Shown piece after piece: positions 34,974-42,697 of a stretch of DNA of 64,000 nucleotides. The stretch lies in contig JAAFJN010000001.1 in NCBI GenBank assembly GCA_013298845.1, positions 372,001-436,000 of the forward strand, read 5' to 3'. Position 1 is the first letter of the stretch, and the number at the start of each line of letters is the position of its first letter. The DNA comes from Chitinophagales bacterium. GTDB taxonomy: Bacteria; Bacteroidota; Bacteroidia; Chitinophagales; Saprospiraceae. Below the pieces are notes generated by a model, which did no database searches, had not been told where the DNA came from, and saw only the letters and a list, made by a program, of their open reading frames with translations. The position numbers and the translations under genes were made by a program.

Positions 34974-35006
34974 TTTGAATTTGTCGCTCAAAATGTTATA
35001 TCTTTG
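34974..35006 (+). promoter_or_regulatory. Promoter of ahcY (TTTG, 21-nt spacer, TATCTTTG)
   Basis: TTTG 34974-34977 and TATCTTTG 34999-35006 with a 21-nt spacer. The predicted leader before the ATG at 35174 is about 160 nt, long for this genome. It ends in a low-complexity ATCATTCATAA-like stretch. I looked for SAM or SAH riboswitch signatures and found none that I could defend. Confidence 0.65.
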
Positions 35007-35173
35007 CGGCGCAAAATTTGATACTCAAACAAAACTATATTTCGAGTGTTCAATAGTGGCACAACAGCAACCGATGAACAGGGCCGGATTTGCCGCTGCT
35101 TTTTGCTAAAAACAAAAAAAGCGCGGTTGTTGGGTTGTTCATCATTCATAAATCATCATTCATCATTACAAAA

Positions 35174-36490
35174 ATGGCTGTAGAAACAGTAGCACGTCCC
35201 CCGTACAAAGTAAAAGACATTAACCTTGCCGCATGGGGGCGCAAGGAAATTCGTTTGGCCGAGGCCGAAATGCCCGGTTTGATGTCATTGCGCGAAGAAT
35301 TTGGTACCAGCAAACCACTCAAAGGCGCACGCGTTGCCGGTTGTTTGCACATGACCATCCAAACGGCGGTTCTGATCGAAACATTGGTAGAACTGGGCGC
35401 CGAAGTATCCTGGTCTTCTTGTAATATTTTCTCTACGCAAGACCACGCCGCAGCGGCCATTGCCGATGCCGGTATCCCGGTGTACGCTTGGAAAGGTATG
35501 AACGCCGAAGAGTTTGACTGGTGTATCGAGCAGACTTTGTTTGCGTTCAGCGATAACCAACCGTTGAACATGATCCTCGACGATGGTGGTGATTTGACCA
35601 ACATGGTATTGGACCAATACCCCGAACTGGTAGCCGGTATCCGTGGTATTTCCGAAGAAACAACAACGGGCGTACACCGCTTGTACGAGCGCACCGCAAA
35701 AGGTACTTTGCCTTTGCCCGCGATCAATATCAACGACTCCGTTACCAAATCAAAATTCGACAACAAATACGGTTGTAAAGAGTCACTCGTGGACGCTATC
35801 CGCCGCGCTACCGACGTTATGTTGGCCGGTAAAGTGGCAGTAGTTGCGGGTTACGGCGACGTAGGTAAAGGTTCAGCCGCTTCTTTGGCGGGTGCCGGTT
35901 GCCGCGTTATCGTTTCCGAAATTGACCCGATTTGTGCATTGCAGGCCGCTATGGACGGTTTTGAGGTAAAACGCCTCGAAAACTCGATCCCACGCGCCAA
36001 TATTGTGGTAACCGCTACGGGCAACTGCGATATCGTGACGGGCAAACACTTCAAAATGATGAATGATAAAACCATCGTGTGCAATATCGGTCACTTTGAC
36101 AACGAAATTGACATCGCGTGGTTGAACGAAAATTACGGCAGCACCAAAGTGGAAGTAAAACCACAGGTGGATATTTATAACGTAGACGGTAAAGATATTA
36201 TCGTATTGGCCGAAGGTCGCCTCGTGAACCTCGGTTGTGCAACGGGTCACCCTTCTTTTGTAATGTCCAACTCCTTTACCAACCAGGTATTGGCACAATT
36301 GGAACTTTGGCAAAATGCGGGCAGTTACGAAAACCGCGTGTACATGTTGCCTAAACACCTCGACGAAAAAGTAGCGTACCTCCACCTCGCCAAAATTGGC
36401 GTTGAATTGGAAGAACTCACTACTTCACAAGCCGAATACATCGGTGTTGACGTAAAAGGTCCGTTCAAACCGGAATACTATCGTTACTAA
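35174..36490 (+). CDS. ahcY: Adenosylhomocysteinase
   Basis: About 438 residues from the ATG at 35174 ([16 protein letters not shown]); the frame extends 28 codons further upstream into low-complexity leader sequence. It hydrolyses S-adenosylhomocysteine to adenosine and homocysteine in the methylation cycle. Motifs: '[16 protein letters not shown]', '[15 protein letters not shown]', '[10 protein letters not shown]', '[14 protein letters not shown]', the NAD site '[15 protein letters not shown]', '[12 protein letters not shown]' and the C-terminal '[10 protein letters not shown]'. Codon use suggests high expression. Confidence 0.97.
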   Translation: MAVETVARPPYKVKDINLAAWGRKEIRLAEAEMPGLMSLREEFGTSKPLKGARVAGCLHMTIQTAVLIETLVELGAEVSWSSCNIFSTQDHAAAAIADAGIPVYAWKGMNAEEFDWCIEQTLFAFSDNQPLNMILDDGGDLTNMVLDQYPELVAGIRGISEETTTGVHRLYERTAKGTLPLPAININDSVTKSKFDNKYGCKESLVDAIRRATDVMLAGKVAVVAGYGDVGKGSAASLAGAGCRVIVSEIDPICALQAAMDGFEVKRLENSIPRANIVVTATGNCDIVTGKHFKMMNDKTIVCNIGHFDNEIDIAWLNENYGSTKVEVKPQVDIYNVDGKDIIVLAEGRLVNLGCATGHPSFVMSNSFTNQVLAQLELWQNAGSYENRVYMLPKHLDEKVAYLHLAKIGVELEELTTSQAEYIGVDVKGPFKPEYYRY

Positions 36491-36498
36491 TTCATCGA

Positions 36499-36569
36499 GG
36501 GGTTGTATAAAAAGTCCCATCGGGGTCATCTCTTTCCAAGGGTTACCACGGGACTTTTTGTACAACCCC
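36499..36569 (+). terminator. Long hairpin terminator after ahcY
   Basis: Arms 36499-36519 and 36549-36569 pair over 21 nt with one G-U and one end mismatch; the loop is 29 nt. T- and A-runs lie within the arms. It separates ahcY from hemC. Confidence 0.75.
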
Positions 36570-36585
36570 AAAATATTTCCAAACC

Positions 36586-37467
36586 ATGATTAAAATAGGG
36601 ACAAGAGGCAGCAAACTGGCGCTTTGGCAAGCAGAATTTACCCGGGCCGAATTGGCTCGAATTGGGGTAGAAAGTGAGTTGGTGATTATTAAAACCCGGG
36701 GCGATATGATTCAGCATTTGGGTTTTGATAAAATGGAGGGCAAAGGTTTTTTTACCAAAGAAATTGAAGATGCCCTGTTGCGCGGCGAAGTTGACGTAGC
36801 GGTGCACTCTATGAAAGATCTTCCGACCCAACAACCCGAAGGTTTGGTTATTACGGCGGTTTCTTACCGCGAAAACCCCGCTGATTTGCTCATTATCCGC
36901 AAAGAATCGGTGGATATGGGTAAAGTTTTTCGTTTTAAAGAAGGCGGCATTATAGGTACTTCGGCGGCGCGGCGCAAGGCCCAACTCAGCGACTATCGCC
37001 CCGATGCCATCCTGAAAGATATTCGCGGGAACGTGCCTACCCGCCTCGATAAATTGCGCACCGGCGATTTCGACGCGATCTTCCTCGCGGCTGCCGGTGT
37101 GGAGCGCCTCGAATTGGACCTCTCCGATTTTGAAGTGGTCACCTTACACCCCAGTGAATTTGTCCCCGCGCCCGCGCAAGGCGTACTGGCTTGGCAAACC
37201 AACCGCGACGACGTGGAAACGCGCCGCATTTTTAAAAAACTGCACAAAACGGATGTTTCGTCGGTGACCAACGTGGAGCGCAAAGTACTACAACTCCTCG
37301 ACGGCGGCTGCCAATTGCCCTTGGGGGTGCATTGTACCCGCGACGCGCAGGGCAACTACCACGTGTTTGCGGCCTGTCACCACGAGGGCGAAATGCGCCG
37401 GGTTCGGCTCTCGTCTTCTACCAATACCGGAATTGCGGATAAGGTTGTTCGGGAAATTAAAGGTTAA
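36586..37467 (+). CDS. hemC: Hydroxymethylbilane synthase (porphobilinogen deaminase)
   Basis: 293 residues. It joins four porphobilinogen units in tetrapyrrole (haem) synthesis. Motifs: 'IGTRGSKLALWQAEF', 'KTRGDMIQ', 'FTKEIEDALLRGEVDVAVHS', 'MKDLPTQQPEG', 'GTSAARRKAQL', 'IRGNVPTRLDKL' and the dipyrromethane-cofactor cysteine C242 in 'LLDGGCQLPLGVH'. Other hem genes are not in the window. Its ATG lies only 16 nt after the terminator hairpin. Confidence 0.96.
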   Translation: MIKIGTRGSKLALWQAEFTRAELARIGVESELVIIKTRGDMIQHLGFDKMEGKGFFTKEIEDALLRGEVDVAVHSMKDLPTQQPEGLVITAVSYRENPADLLIIRKESVDMGKVFRFKEGGIIGTSAARRKAQLSDYRPDAILKDIRGNVPTRLDKLRTGDFDAIFLAAAGVERLELDLSDFEVVTLHPSEFVPAPAQGVLAWQTNRDDVETRRIFKKLHKTDVSSVTNVERKVLQLLDGGCQLPLGVHCTRDAQGNYHVFAACHHEGEMRRVRLSSSTNTGIADKVVREIKG

Positions 37468-37504
37468 AGCGCGGGTATAACCCCGTTGGTTTGATAATTT
37501 TACC

Positions 37505-37512
37505 TACTTTTG
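37505..37512 (+). promoter_or_regulatory. -7 element (TACTTTTG) for the PorP/SprF-like gene
   Basis: TAnnTTTG match 34 nt before the preferred ATG at 37547. A TTG 16 nt upstream may act as the -33 element. Confidence 0.5.
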
Positions 37513-37546
37513 TGCTCCTTTGAGAGACTCATCAAAATCCGATTTT

Positions 37547-38599
37547 ATGCAAAAAATGACCGTGCGCTGCCTGCTCAGCGTCATTGCTATTGCCGCTTTT
37601 CGCGTTGTCCTTGTGGCCCAAGACAGCCATTATTCACAGTTTTACGCTGCCCCACTCACGCTAAATCCGGCTTTGACCGGCGCTTTTGAAGGGCGTTACC
37701 GGGTGTCGGCGATTTATCGCGACCAATGGCGCAGCGTTTTGGACGAACCCATTCAATCGTATTCGGTAGCGGGTGATTTTCGCTTTTCGCCCCGCAAACG
37801 CCGCGTGGTAGAAGATGCCATCGGGTTGGGATTGGTGTTCAACAACGACCGCGTGGGCGTAGCCGATTTTAACACTACCCAAATTGCGCTTTCCCTGGCT
37901 TACCACAAATCTTTGGGGGTCAACAACGATCAATTCCTGTCCGCCGGTTTTCAGGCCGGTATTACGCAGCGCAATGTCAACTACGGTGCATTGACGTTTC
38001 AGGATCAATTTGACGGTTTTTCCGGTTATACGGGCGCAACGCTGGAGGATTTACCCGCCAATAATTTTGCTTACCTCGACCTGAGTGCAGGGGTGAATTA
38101 TACGGCCAAGTTAGGCCGGAAAAGTAATTTATACGCCGGGGCTGCTATTCACCATTTTGCGCAACCGGTCGTGTCTTTTGACCGCGATAAAGAAGATGGT
38201 GATTTGTTGTATTCCCGTATTTCGGCCCAGGTAGCGGCTAATTTGCCCATTGGCGGACGCCAAAGTCGGGTAAGTTTCCTGCCCCGCGTATTGGTGGCCA
38301 AACAAGGGCCGCATTTTGAAACAACCATTGGTGGTAGTTTCCGCTCTTTGATGGGCGTTAACGGCGGCTCGGCATTTCACGTGGGTTCGTGGGTGCGGCC
38401 CGTTCGCAGCACCAGCGGTACCAACCTCGACGCTGCCGTAGCGTTGGTCGGTTTTGAGGTGAATAACGTGTTGATTGGTTTGAGTTACGATCTTAATTTG
38501 GGCGCGCTCAGCGCACGTCAACGCCAGGGCGCCTTTGAAATATCCATTGCTTATCTCGGTAATTACGCCAACGAAGGCATTATTTGTCCGAAGTTTTAA
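37547..38599 (+). CDS. PorP/SprF-family type IX secretion membrane protein
   Basis: About 350 residues from the ATG at 37547 (MQKMTVRCLLSVIA); an ATG at 37520 is in frame but puts a polar stretch before the signal peptide. Signal cleavage after VLVAQ. The mature start 'DSHYSQFYAAPLTLNPALTG' and 'YRVSAIYRDQWRSV' are the PorP/SprF hallmarks. The rest is an outer-membrane barrel ending 'IAYLGNYANEGIICPKF'. Relatives often pair with a large surface adhesin or an OmpA-like protein, but none is adjacent. Expected in the outer membrane as a T9SS accessory. Confidence 0.9.
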   Translation: MQKMTVRCLLSVIAIAAFRVVLVAQDSHYSQFYAAPLTLNPALTGAFEGRYRVSAIYRDQWRSVLDEPIQSYSVAGDFRFSPRKRRVVEDAIGLGLVFNNDRVGVADFNTTQIALSLAYHKSLGVNNDQFLSAGFQAGITQRNVNYGALTFQDQFDGFSGYTGATLEDLPANNFAYLDLSAGVNYTAKLGRKSNLYAGAAIHHFAQPVVSFDRDKEDGDLLYSRISAQVAANLPIGGRQSRVSFLPRVLVAKQGPHFETTIGGSFRSLMGVNGGSAFHVGSWVRPVRSTSGTNLDAAVALVGFEVNNVLIGLSYDLNLGALSARQRQGAFEISIAYLGNYANEGIICPKF

Positions 38600-38614
38600 A
38601 TAGCGTAGCCGCCG

Positions 38615-38664
38615 AAGTGAAAACGAAAATTGCCCAATCGCCAATTTTCGTTTTCACTTTTTCC
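38615..38664 (+). terminator. Strong Rho-independent terminator
   Basis: Perfect 18-bp arms 38615-38632 and 38642-38659 with a 9-nt loop, then a T-run. Confidence 0.9.
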
Positions 38665-38673
38665 AAAAAAACC

Positions 38674-38681
38674 TATCTTTG
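38674..38681 (+). promoter_or_regulatory. -7 element (TATCTTTG) for comM/yifB
   Basis: TAnnTTTG match just after the terminator and 54 nt before the ATG at 38736. Confidence 0.55.
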
Positions 38682-38735
38682 CCCTGCATTTTTGCTACCG
38701 TAGTACCTATCCGTAATTTTAATTAAATCAATCCA

Positions 38736-40298
38736 ATGCTCGTAAAAACGTACGCGGGGTCTGTCCACGGTGTGGATGCCCGTACCATTACCGTCGAAGT
38801 AAATACCGGTGGCCCGGTGGCCGCCCAAACCGACAAAACACCCTTTTTTATTGTGGGACTTCCCGACAGTGCCGTGCGCGAAGGTTATTCGCGGATGGAA
38901 GCCGCTTTTAAAAATTCGCGGTTGCACCTGCCCCGGCTCAAAACCATCATCAACCTCGCCCCGGCCGACATCCGCAAAGAAGGTTCGGCGTTTGATTTAC
39001 CCATTGCCATTGGGGTATTGGCCGCCTCCGATATTATTCCCGCCGAAGGTTTGGACCAATATTTTATCATGGGCGAACTCTCGCTCGACGGCTCTTTGCG
39101 TCCCATCAAAGGCGCGTTGCCCATTGCCATTCAGGCGCGTAAACAAAAATTCAAGGGCCTTATTTTGCCCAAAATCAACGCCAAAGAAGCGGCCATCGTG
39201 AATGACCTTGACGTGTACGGCGTCGAAACCCTGAACGAAGCCATTGCGGTATTGTCCGGTGACCCGTCTATTCCGCCCGTCAATTTGGATACCCGCGACG
39301 AGTTTTCGGCCAATTTGGATAACTACGACGTTGATTTTAACGACGTGCGCGGACAAGAAAACATCAAGCGGGCGCTTGAACTGGCGGCTTCCGGCGGGCA
39401 CAACGTGATTTTGATTGGGCCACCCGGCGCGGGTAAAACCATGCTGGCGCGGCGGTTGCCCACCATTTTGCCCCCGCTTACCCTGCACGAAGCGCTAAAT
39501 ACCACCAAAATCCACTCGGTGGCGGGTGTATTGCCCCGCAATTCGGCGCTCATTACCACCCGTCCGTTCCGCGCTCCGCACCATACCATCAGCGATGTAG
39601 CCTTGGTGGGCGGCGGCTCCGATCCCATGCCCGGCGAAATCAGCCTGGCCCACAACGGGGTGCTGTTTCTGGATGAATTACCTGAATTTAAACGCACCGC
39701 CCTCGAAGTGATGCGCCAACCCATGGAAGAACGCCGCGTGACCATCAGTCGGGCCAAAGTCACGGTGGATTATCCGGCGAGTTTTATGCTTATCGCCTCC
39801 ATGAATCCCTGCCCCTGCGGTTATTACAACCACCCCAGCAAAGACTGTGTGTGCGGCCCCGGCGTGGTAAAAAGGTACGTTTCCAAAATATCCGGTCCGT
39901 TGCTCGACCGCATTGATCTGCACGTGGAAGTAACGCCCGTTTCTTACGACGAACTCAGCAGTAAAGAACGCACCAAAATCACCAGTTCCGAAATTCGCGA
40001 GCGGGTCCTGCGCGCCCGCGAAGTGCAGGCCGAACGGTTTAAAGGCATGAAAGAAGTGTATTGCAACGCCCAAATGCCCAGCCGAATGGTGCGCGAAGTG
40101 TGCCAACTTTCCGACGCGGGTGTTACGCTGCTCAAAACTGCGATGGAAAAACTCCAGTTATCGGCGCGCGCCTACGACCGTATCCTGAAAGTAGCCCGTA
40201 CCGGCGCTGATTTGGCGGGTAGCCAAGATATTCGGATCGAAGATTTGGCCGAAGCGATTCATTACCGGAGTTTGGATCGGGAAGGCTGGGCGGGGTGA
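38736..40298 (+). CDS. comM: YifB/ComM-family Mg-chelatase-like AAA ATPase
   Basis: 520 residues. N-terminal Lon-protease-like fold domain (about 1-175, 'VGLPDSAVREGYSRMEAAF'), then an AAA+ module with Walker A GPPGAGKT at 228-235, 'RPFRAPHHTISDVALVGGG', Walker B 'GVLFLDELPEF', a CPCGYY...C cysteine cluster and 'LLDRIDLHVEV', and a C-terminal Mg-chelatase-like helical domain ('LSARAYDRILKVARTGADL'). ComM is a branch-migration helicase in natural transformation of Proteobacteria; the role in Bacteroidota is less certain. A very strong hairpin begins 7 nt after the stop. Confidence 0.93.
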   Translation: MLVKTYAGSVHGVDARTITVEVNTGGPVAAQTDKTPFFIVGLPDSAVREGYSRMEAAFKNSRLHLPRLKTIINLAPADIRKEGSAFDLPIAIGVLAASDIIPAEGLDQYFIMGELSLDGSLRPIKGALPIAIQARKQKFKGLILPKINAKEAAIVNDLDVYGVETLNEAIAVLSGDPSIPPVNLDTRDEFSANLDNYDVDFNDVRGQENIKRALELAASGGHNVILIGPPGAGKTMLARRLPTILPPLTLHEALNTTKIHSVAGVLPRNSALITTRPFRAPHHTISDVALVGGGSDPMPGEISLAHNGVLFLDELPEFKRTALEVMRQPMEERRVTISRAKVTVDYPASFMLIASMNPCPCGYYNHPSKDCVCGPGVVKRYVSKISGPLLDRIDLHVEVTPVSYDELSSKERTKITSSEIRERVLRAREVQAERFKGMKEVYCNAQMPSRMVREVCQLSDAGVTLLKTAMEKLQLSARAYDRILKVARTGADLAGSQDIRIEDLAEAIHYRSLDREGWAG

Positions 40299-40304
40299 CA
40301 GATT

Positions 40305-40362
40305 TCGATGTTCGATGTTCGATGTTAAAAAACATCGAACATCGAACATCGAACATCGAATA
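40305..40362. repeat. Perfect 23-bp hairpin built from TCGAACAT tandem units
   Basis: Arms 40305-40327 and 40332-40354 are exact inverted copies with an AAAA loop. A further partial unit extends to 40362. Each arm consists of 8-bp repeats (TTCGATG / CATCGAA). It sits between comM and the four-helix-bundle gene and may act as a terminator. Such 8-bp arrays are seen near small mobile-like genes in Bacteroidota. Confidence 0.85.
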
Positions 40363-40380
40363 ATTACAATATAATACACG

Positions 40381-40743
40381 ATGAAAAAAACTAATTTTAA
40401 TTTAGAAAATCGTTTGATCAATTTCGCGGTGCGGGTCATTGACACTGCGGATGCGTTACCAAAATCCCCTGCGGGAAAAAACTTGGCCAATCAAATTGTA
40501 CGTTCAGGAACTTCGCCAGCCTTAAATCATGCCGAAGCACAATCGGCAGAGTCCCCGGCAGATTTTATACATAAGATGAAAATTTGTTTGAAGGAACTGA
40601 GGGAAACACATGTGAATCTTAAAATCATTGATCGTAAAGGATACTTCAAAGAACAGCGACTTGATGATTTGCTGCGGGAAAACAATGAACTGATCTCCAT
40701 TTTTGTCAAAAGTGTTCAGACTGCAAAAAAGAATGCCAATTAA
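40381..40743 (+). CDS. Four helix bundle protein (S23/IVP-like)
   Basis: 120 residues of the 23S-rRNA intervening-sequence/four-helix-bundle family: 'LENRLINFAVRVIDTADALP', 'NLANQIVRSGTSPALNHAEA', 'ADFIHKMKICLKELRETHVN' and a C-terminal 'LISIFVKSVQTAKKN'. The best-known members are encoded within 23S rRNA intervening sequences, but many Bacteroidota copies, like this one, stand alone. It is AT-rich compared with neighbours and follows the hairpin array by 18 nt, which suggests that it was acquired. Role unknown; no rRNA gene is nearby. Confidence 0.88.
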   Translation: MKKTNFNLENRLINFAVRVIDTADALPKSPAGKNLANQIVRSGTSPALNHAEAQSAESPADFIHKMKICLKELRETHVNLKIIDRKGYFKEQRLDDLLRENNELISIFVKSVQTAKKNAN

Positions 40744-40792
40744 GGTTCTTTTAATGATTAAGTGCGTACATAACAAAATTGGGGCAGCGTGA

Positions 40793-40957
40793 ATATTAGC
40801 CCATGACTTTAGTCGTGGGCCACCGGACGGCCGTTCCATTTGGCCAAACCGATTTATCGGTTTTTAGTCCAACATCGCACTTGGAAACGGTTAAAACCGT
40901 TTAACCAATGAAGTAATGATGTGCTTGTTTCCCACGACTGAGGTCGCGGGTTAATAT
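40793..40957. repeat. REPIN-like element with terminal inverted repeats
   Basis: Imperfect terminal inverted repeats of about 27 bp (40793-40819, containing CCCATGACTTTAGTCGTGGG; 40931-40957, containing CCCACGACTGAGGTCGCGGG). Each terminus is itself a palindrome. Inside are two more hairpins: AAACCGAT/ATCGGTTT (40846-40863) and AAACGGTT/AACCGTTT (40885-40902). The layout of two inverted REP-like units fits a REPIN. The matching RAYT transposase is not in the window. The rest of the gap (40744-41138) shows no gene. Confidence 0.75.
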
Positions 40958-41113
40958 ACAAAATCGTCGGATGCGGAGGTCTAAACCAGTAGCAGGTCAC
41001 CTTCGCACAAAATGCTACGTTGCCCGTGCTTGATAACCCGCCTCCTAATATTAAAGAGGCGACCTTTTCTTATTTTATGAGAGATAAATCCTTAAAAAAT
41101 GGGATTTTCACAC

Positions 41114-41121
41114 TACTTTTG
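41114..41121 (+). promoter_or_regulatory. -7 element (TACTTTTG) for the Rpn-type nuclease gene
   Basis: TAnnTTTG match 17 nt before the ATG at 41139. Confidence 0.5.
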
Positions 41122-41138
41122 CAATAAAATAATATCTA

Positions 41139-42023
41139 ATGGCCAAAAAATTAGTTCGGTTCGACTGGGCAATGAAAAAAATGCTCCGTCACAAAGCCAA
41201 CTTCGATATCCTCGAAGGTTTTTTGTCGGAATTGCTGAGCGAAGAAGTGAAAATAAAACAAGTCCTTGACAGTGAAAGCAACAAGGAAACGGAGGACGAC
41301 AAGTTCAACCGAGTGGATATCCTCGTAGAAAACGAAAAGGGCGAACTCGTTATCATCGAAGTCCAAAATACGCAGGAGTACGATTACTTTCATCGAATGC
41401 TTTTTGGTGCATCAAAAGCCATCACCGAACATATCAAAGAAGGGTCGGCTTACGCTAACGTGAAGAAAGTTATATCAATTACGATTGCTTACTTTGACTT
41501 AGGCCAGGGCAAAGATTATGTTTATCATGGGACTACTGTGTTTAAAGGAATCCATAAGGGCGATATTTTAGGTCTTTCTGACAAGCAAGTTGAAGCGTAT
41601 AAGAGAATAAAAGTGCATGAAATTTATCCTGAATATTGGGTAATCAAAACTGGTAAATTCAGCGGGCGAGTAAAGGATAAATTAGACGAATGGGTTTACT
41701 TCCTCAAAAACGCCGAAATAAAGCCGACTTTCTCGGCGCGCGGGCTAAAAGCGGCCAGCGAGAAATTGGATGAAATGAAACTGCCCGAAAAAGAGAGGGC
41801 CGCATACAATGCTTACAAGAGTCATTTGATGAGTATAGCCAGCAGGAATCATACGATTGAGATTGATGCTAAGGAAATGATCAAAAAGGCAAAAGAAGAA
41901 GCAAAAGAGGAATTTATAATTGAAATGCACAAAGAGGGCTTGACGATTGACCAGATTGCAAAAATTAGCAAAAAGTCTGAGCAAGAAGTTCAACAAGTAA
42001 TTAAGAATCAACCTGATAAATAA
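41139..42023 (+). CDS. Rpn-family recombination-promoting nuclease (PD-(D/E)XK)
   Basis: 294 residues. N-terminal 'VRFDWAMKKMLRHKANFDIL' and 'NRVDILVENEKGELVIIEVQ' give the D and E-x-Q variant of the PD-(D/E)XK core common in Rpn/YhgA-like proteins, followed by 'YFHRMLFGASKAITEHI' and 'YPEYWVIKTGKF'. A charged coiled region (about 245-265) precedes a small helix-turn-helix-like tail ('EGLTIDQIAKISKKSEQEVQ'). Rpn proteins are DNA endonucleases that raise RecA-independent recombination. It sits in an AT-rich patch with repeat elements, in line with a horizontally mobile, transposase-derived gene. Confidence 0.88.
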   Translation: MAKKLVRFDWAMKKMLRHKANFDILEGFLSELLSEEVKIKQVLDSESNKETEDDKFNRVDILVENEKGELVIIEVQNTQEYDYFHRMLFGASKAITEHIKEGSAYANVKKVISITIAYFDLGQGKDYVYHGTTVFKGIHKGDILGLSDKQVEAYKRIKVHEIYPEYWVIKTGKFSGRVKDKLDEWVYFLKNAEIKPTFSARGLKAASEKLDEMKLPEKERAAYNAYKSHLMSIASRNHTIEIDAKEMIKKAKEEAKEEFIIEMHKEGLTIDQIAKISKKSEQEVQQVIKNQPDK

Positions 42024-42196
42024 ACCGCTCAACAATCACTTTACGAAAATTGCTCCCAACGTCGCAAATTCGTAAAGCGTAACGTGCAAGCAGGAAAAAG
42101 AAAATGAAGAAAGCCTGGCTATAACAAGCCGTAACTACAATCATGCCTCCTAACGTTGCACGCCGCATGTACTGGGCATTACCCCACGCCCCCTCC

Positions 42197-42697
42197 TCAC
42201 CTACACTGCTCCAACAACATCTTATCCAGCACCGCCGGAGAAGGATTATTAGCCATTAATTGCCCGTTTTTGTTCACCAAAAACAGGGCCGGAATGGCGT
42301 GCACATTGAATTGCCGGGCCATAGCACCGTCAAAATCACCCGATTCCATCACGTGGTACGGCCAAGTTATGCCGTCCTTTTCGATGGCTTTTTGCCAACC
42401 GTCGGGGTTGCGCTCAATGGCCACACTCACCACCTCGTAACCCTTGTCTTTGTACCGATTGTACACATCGGCCAGGGCCGGATTTTCTTTGCGGCAGGGG
42501 CCACACCAGGAACCCCAAAAATGTACCAACACCATCTTGCCTTTGAGGTCGCTGAGGCGCAGTTTTTTACTTTGTTGCGTGGTGATTTCAAAATCGGCTA
42601 CCTGCGCACCGGTGCCGTAACGGGGCATGCGCCACCAGTAGAACCCGGCAAAAGCCAGGAGCAAAACGGCAAAAAGGACGGTGTTTTTATTCAACAT
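42197..42697 (-). CDS. TlpA-family membrane-anchored thioredoxin-like protein
   Basis: 166 residues. A single N-terminal membrane anchor (about 6-22), then a thioredoxin fold with the redox motif WCGPC at 64-68 and 'HAIPALFLVNKNGQLM' (cis-Pro). It should work in the periplasm as a thiol-disulphide reductase or resacetin-type protein. Its ATG lies inside the last 11 bases of the upstream GT-C-like gene, so translation is probably coupled. Confidence 0.9.
   Translation of the reverse strand: MLNKNTVLFAVLLLAFAGFYWWRMPRYGTGAQVADFEITTQQSKKLRLSDLKGKMVLVHFWGSWCGPCRKENPALADVYNRYKDKGYEVVSVAIERNPDGWQKAIEKDGITWPYHVMESGDFDGAMARQFNVHAIPALFLVNKNGQLMANNPSPAVLDKMLLEQCR

Noticed and set aside
35007-35173. 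Possible SAM-type riboswitch in the ahcY leader
   Set aside because: No consensus core was recognisable; kept only as a low-confidence observation in the findings.
42040-42080. CTTTACGAA...TTCGTAAAG as terminator of the Rpn gene
   Set aside because: The stem is short, with no T-run; too weak to call.
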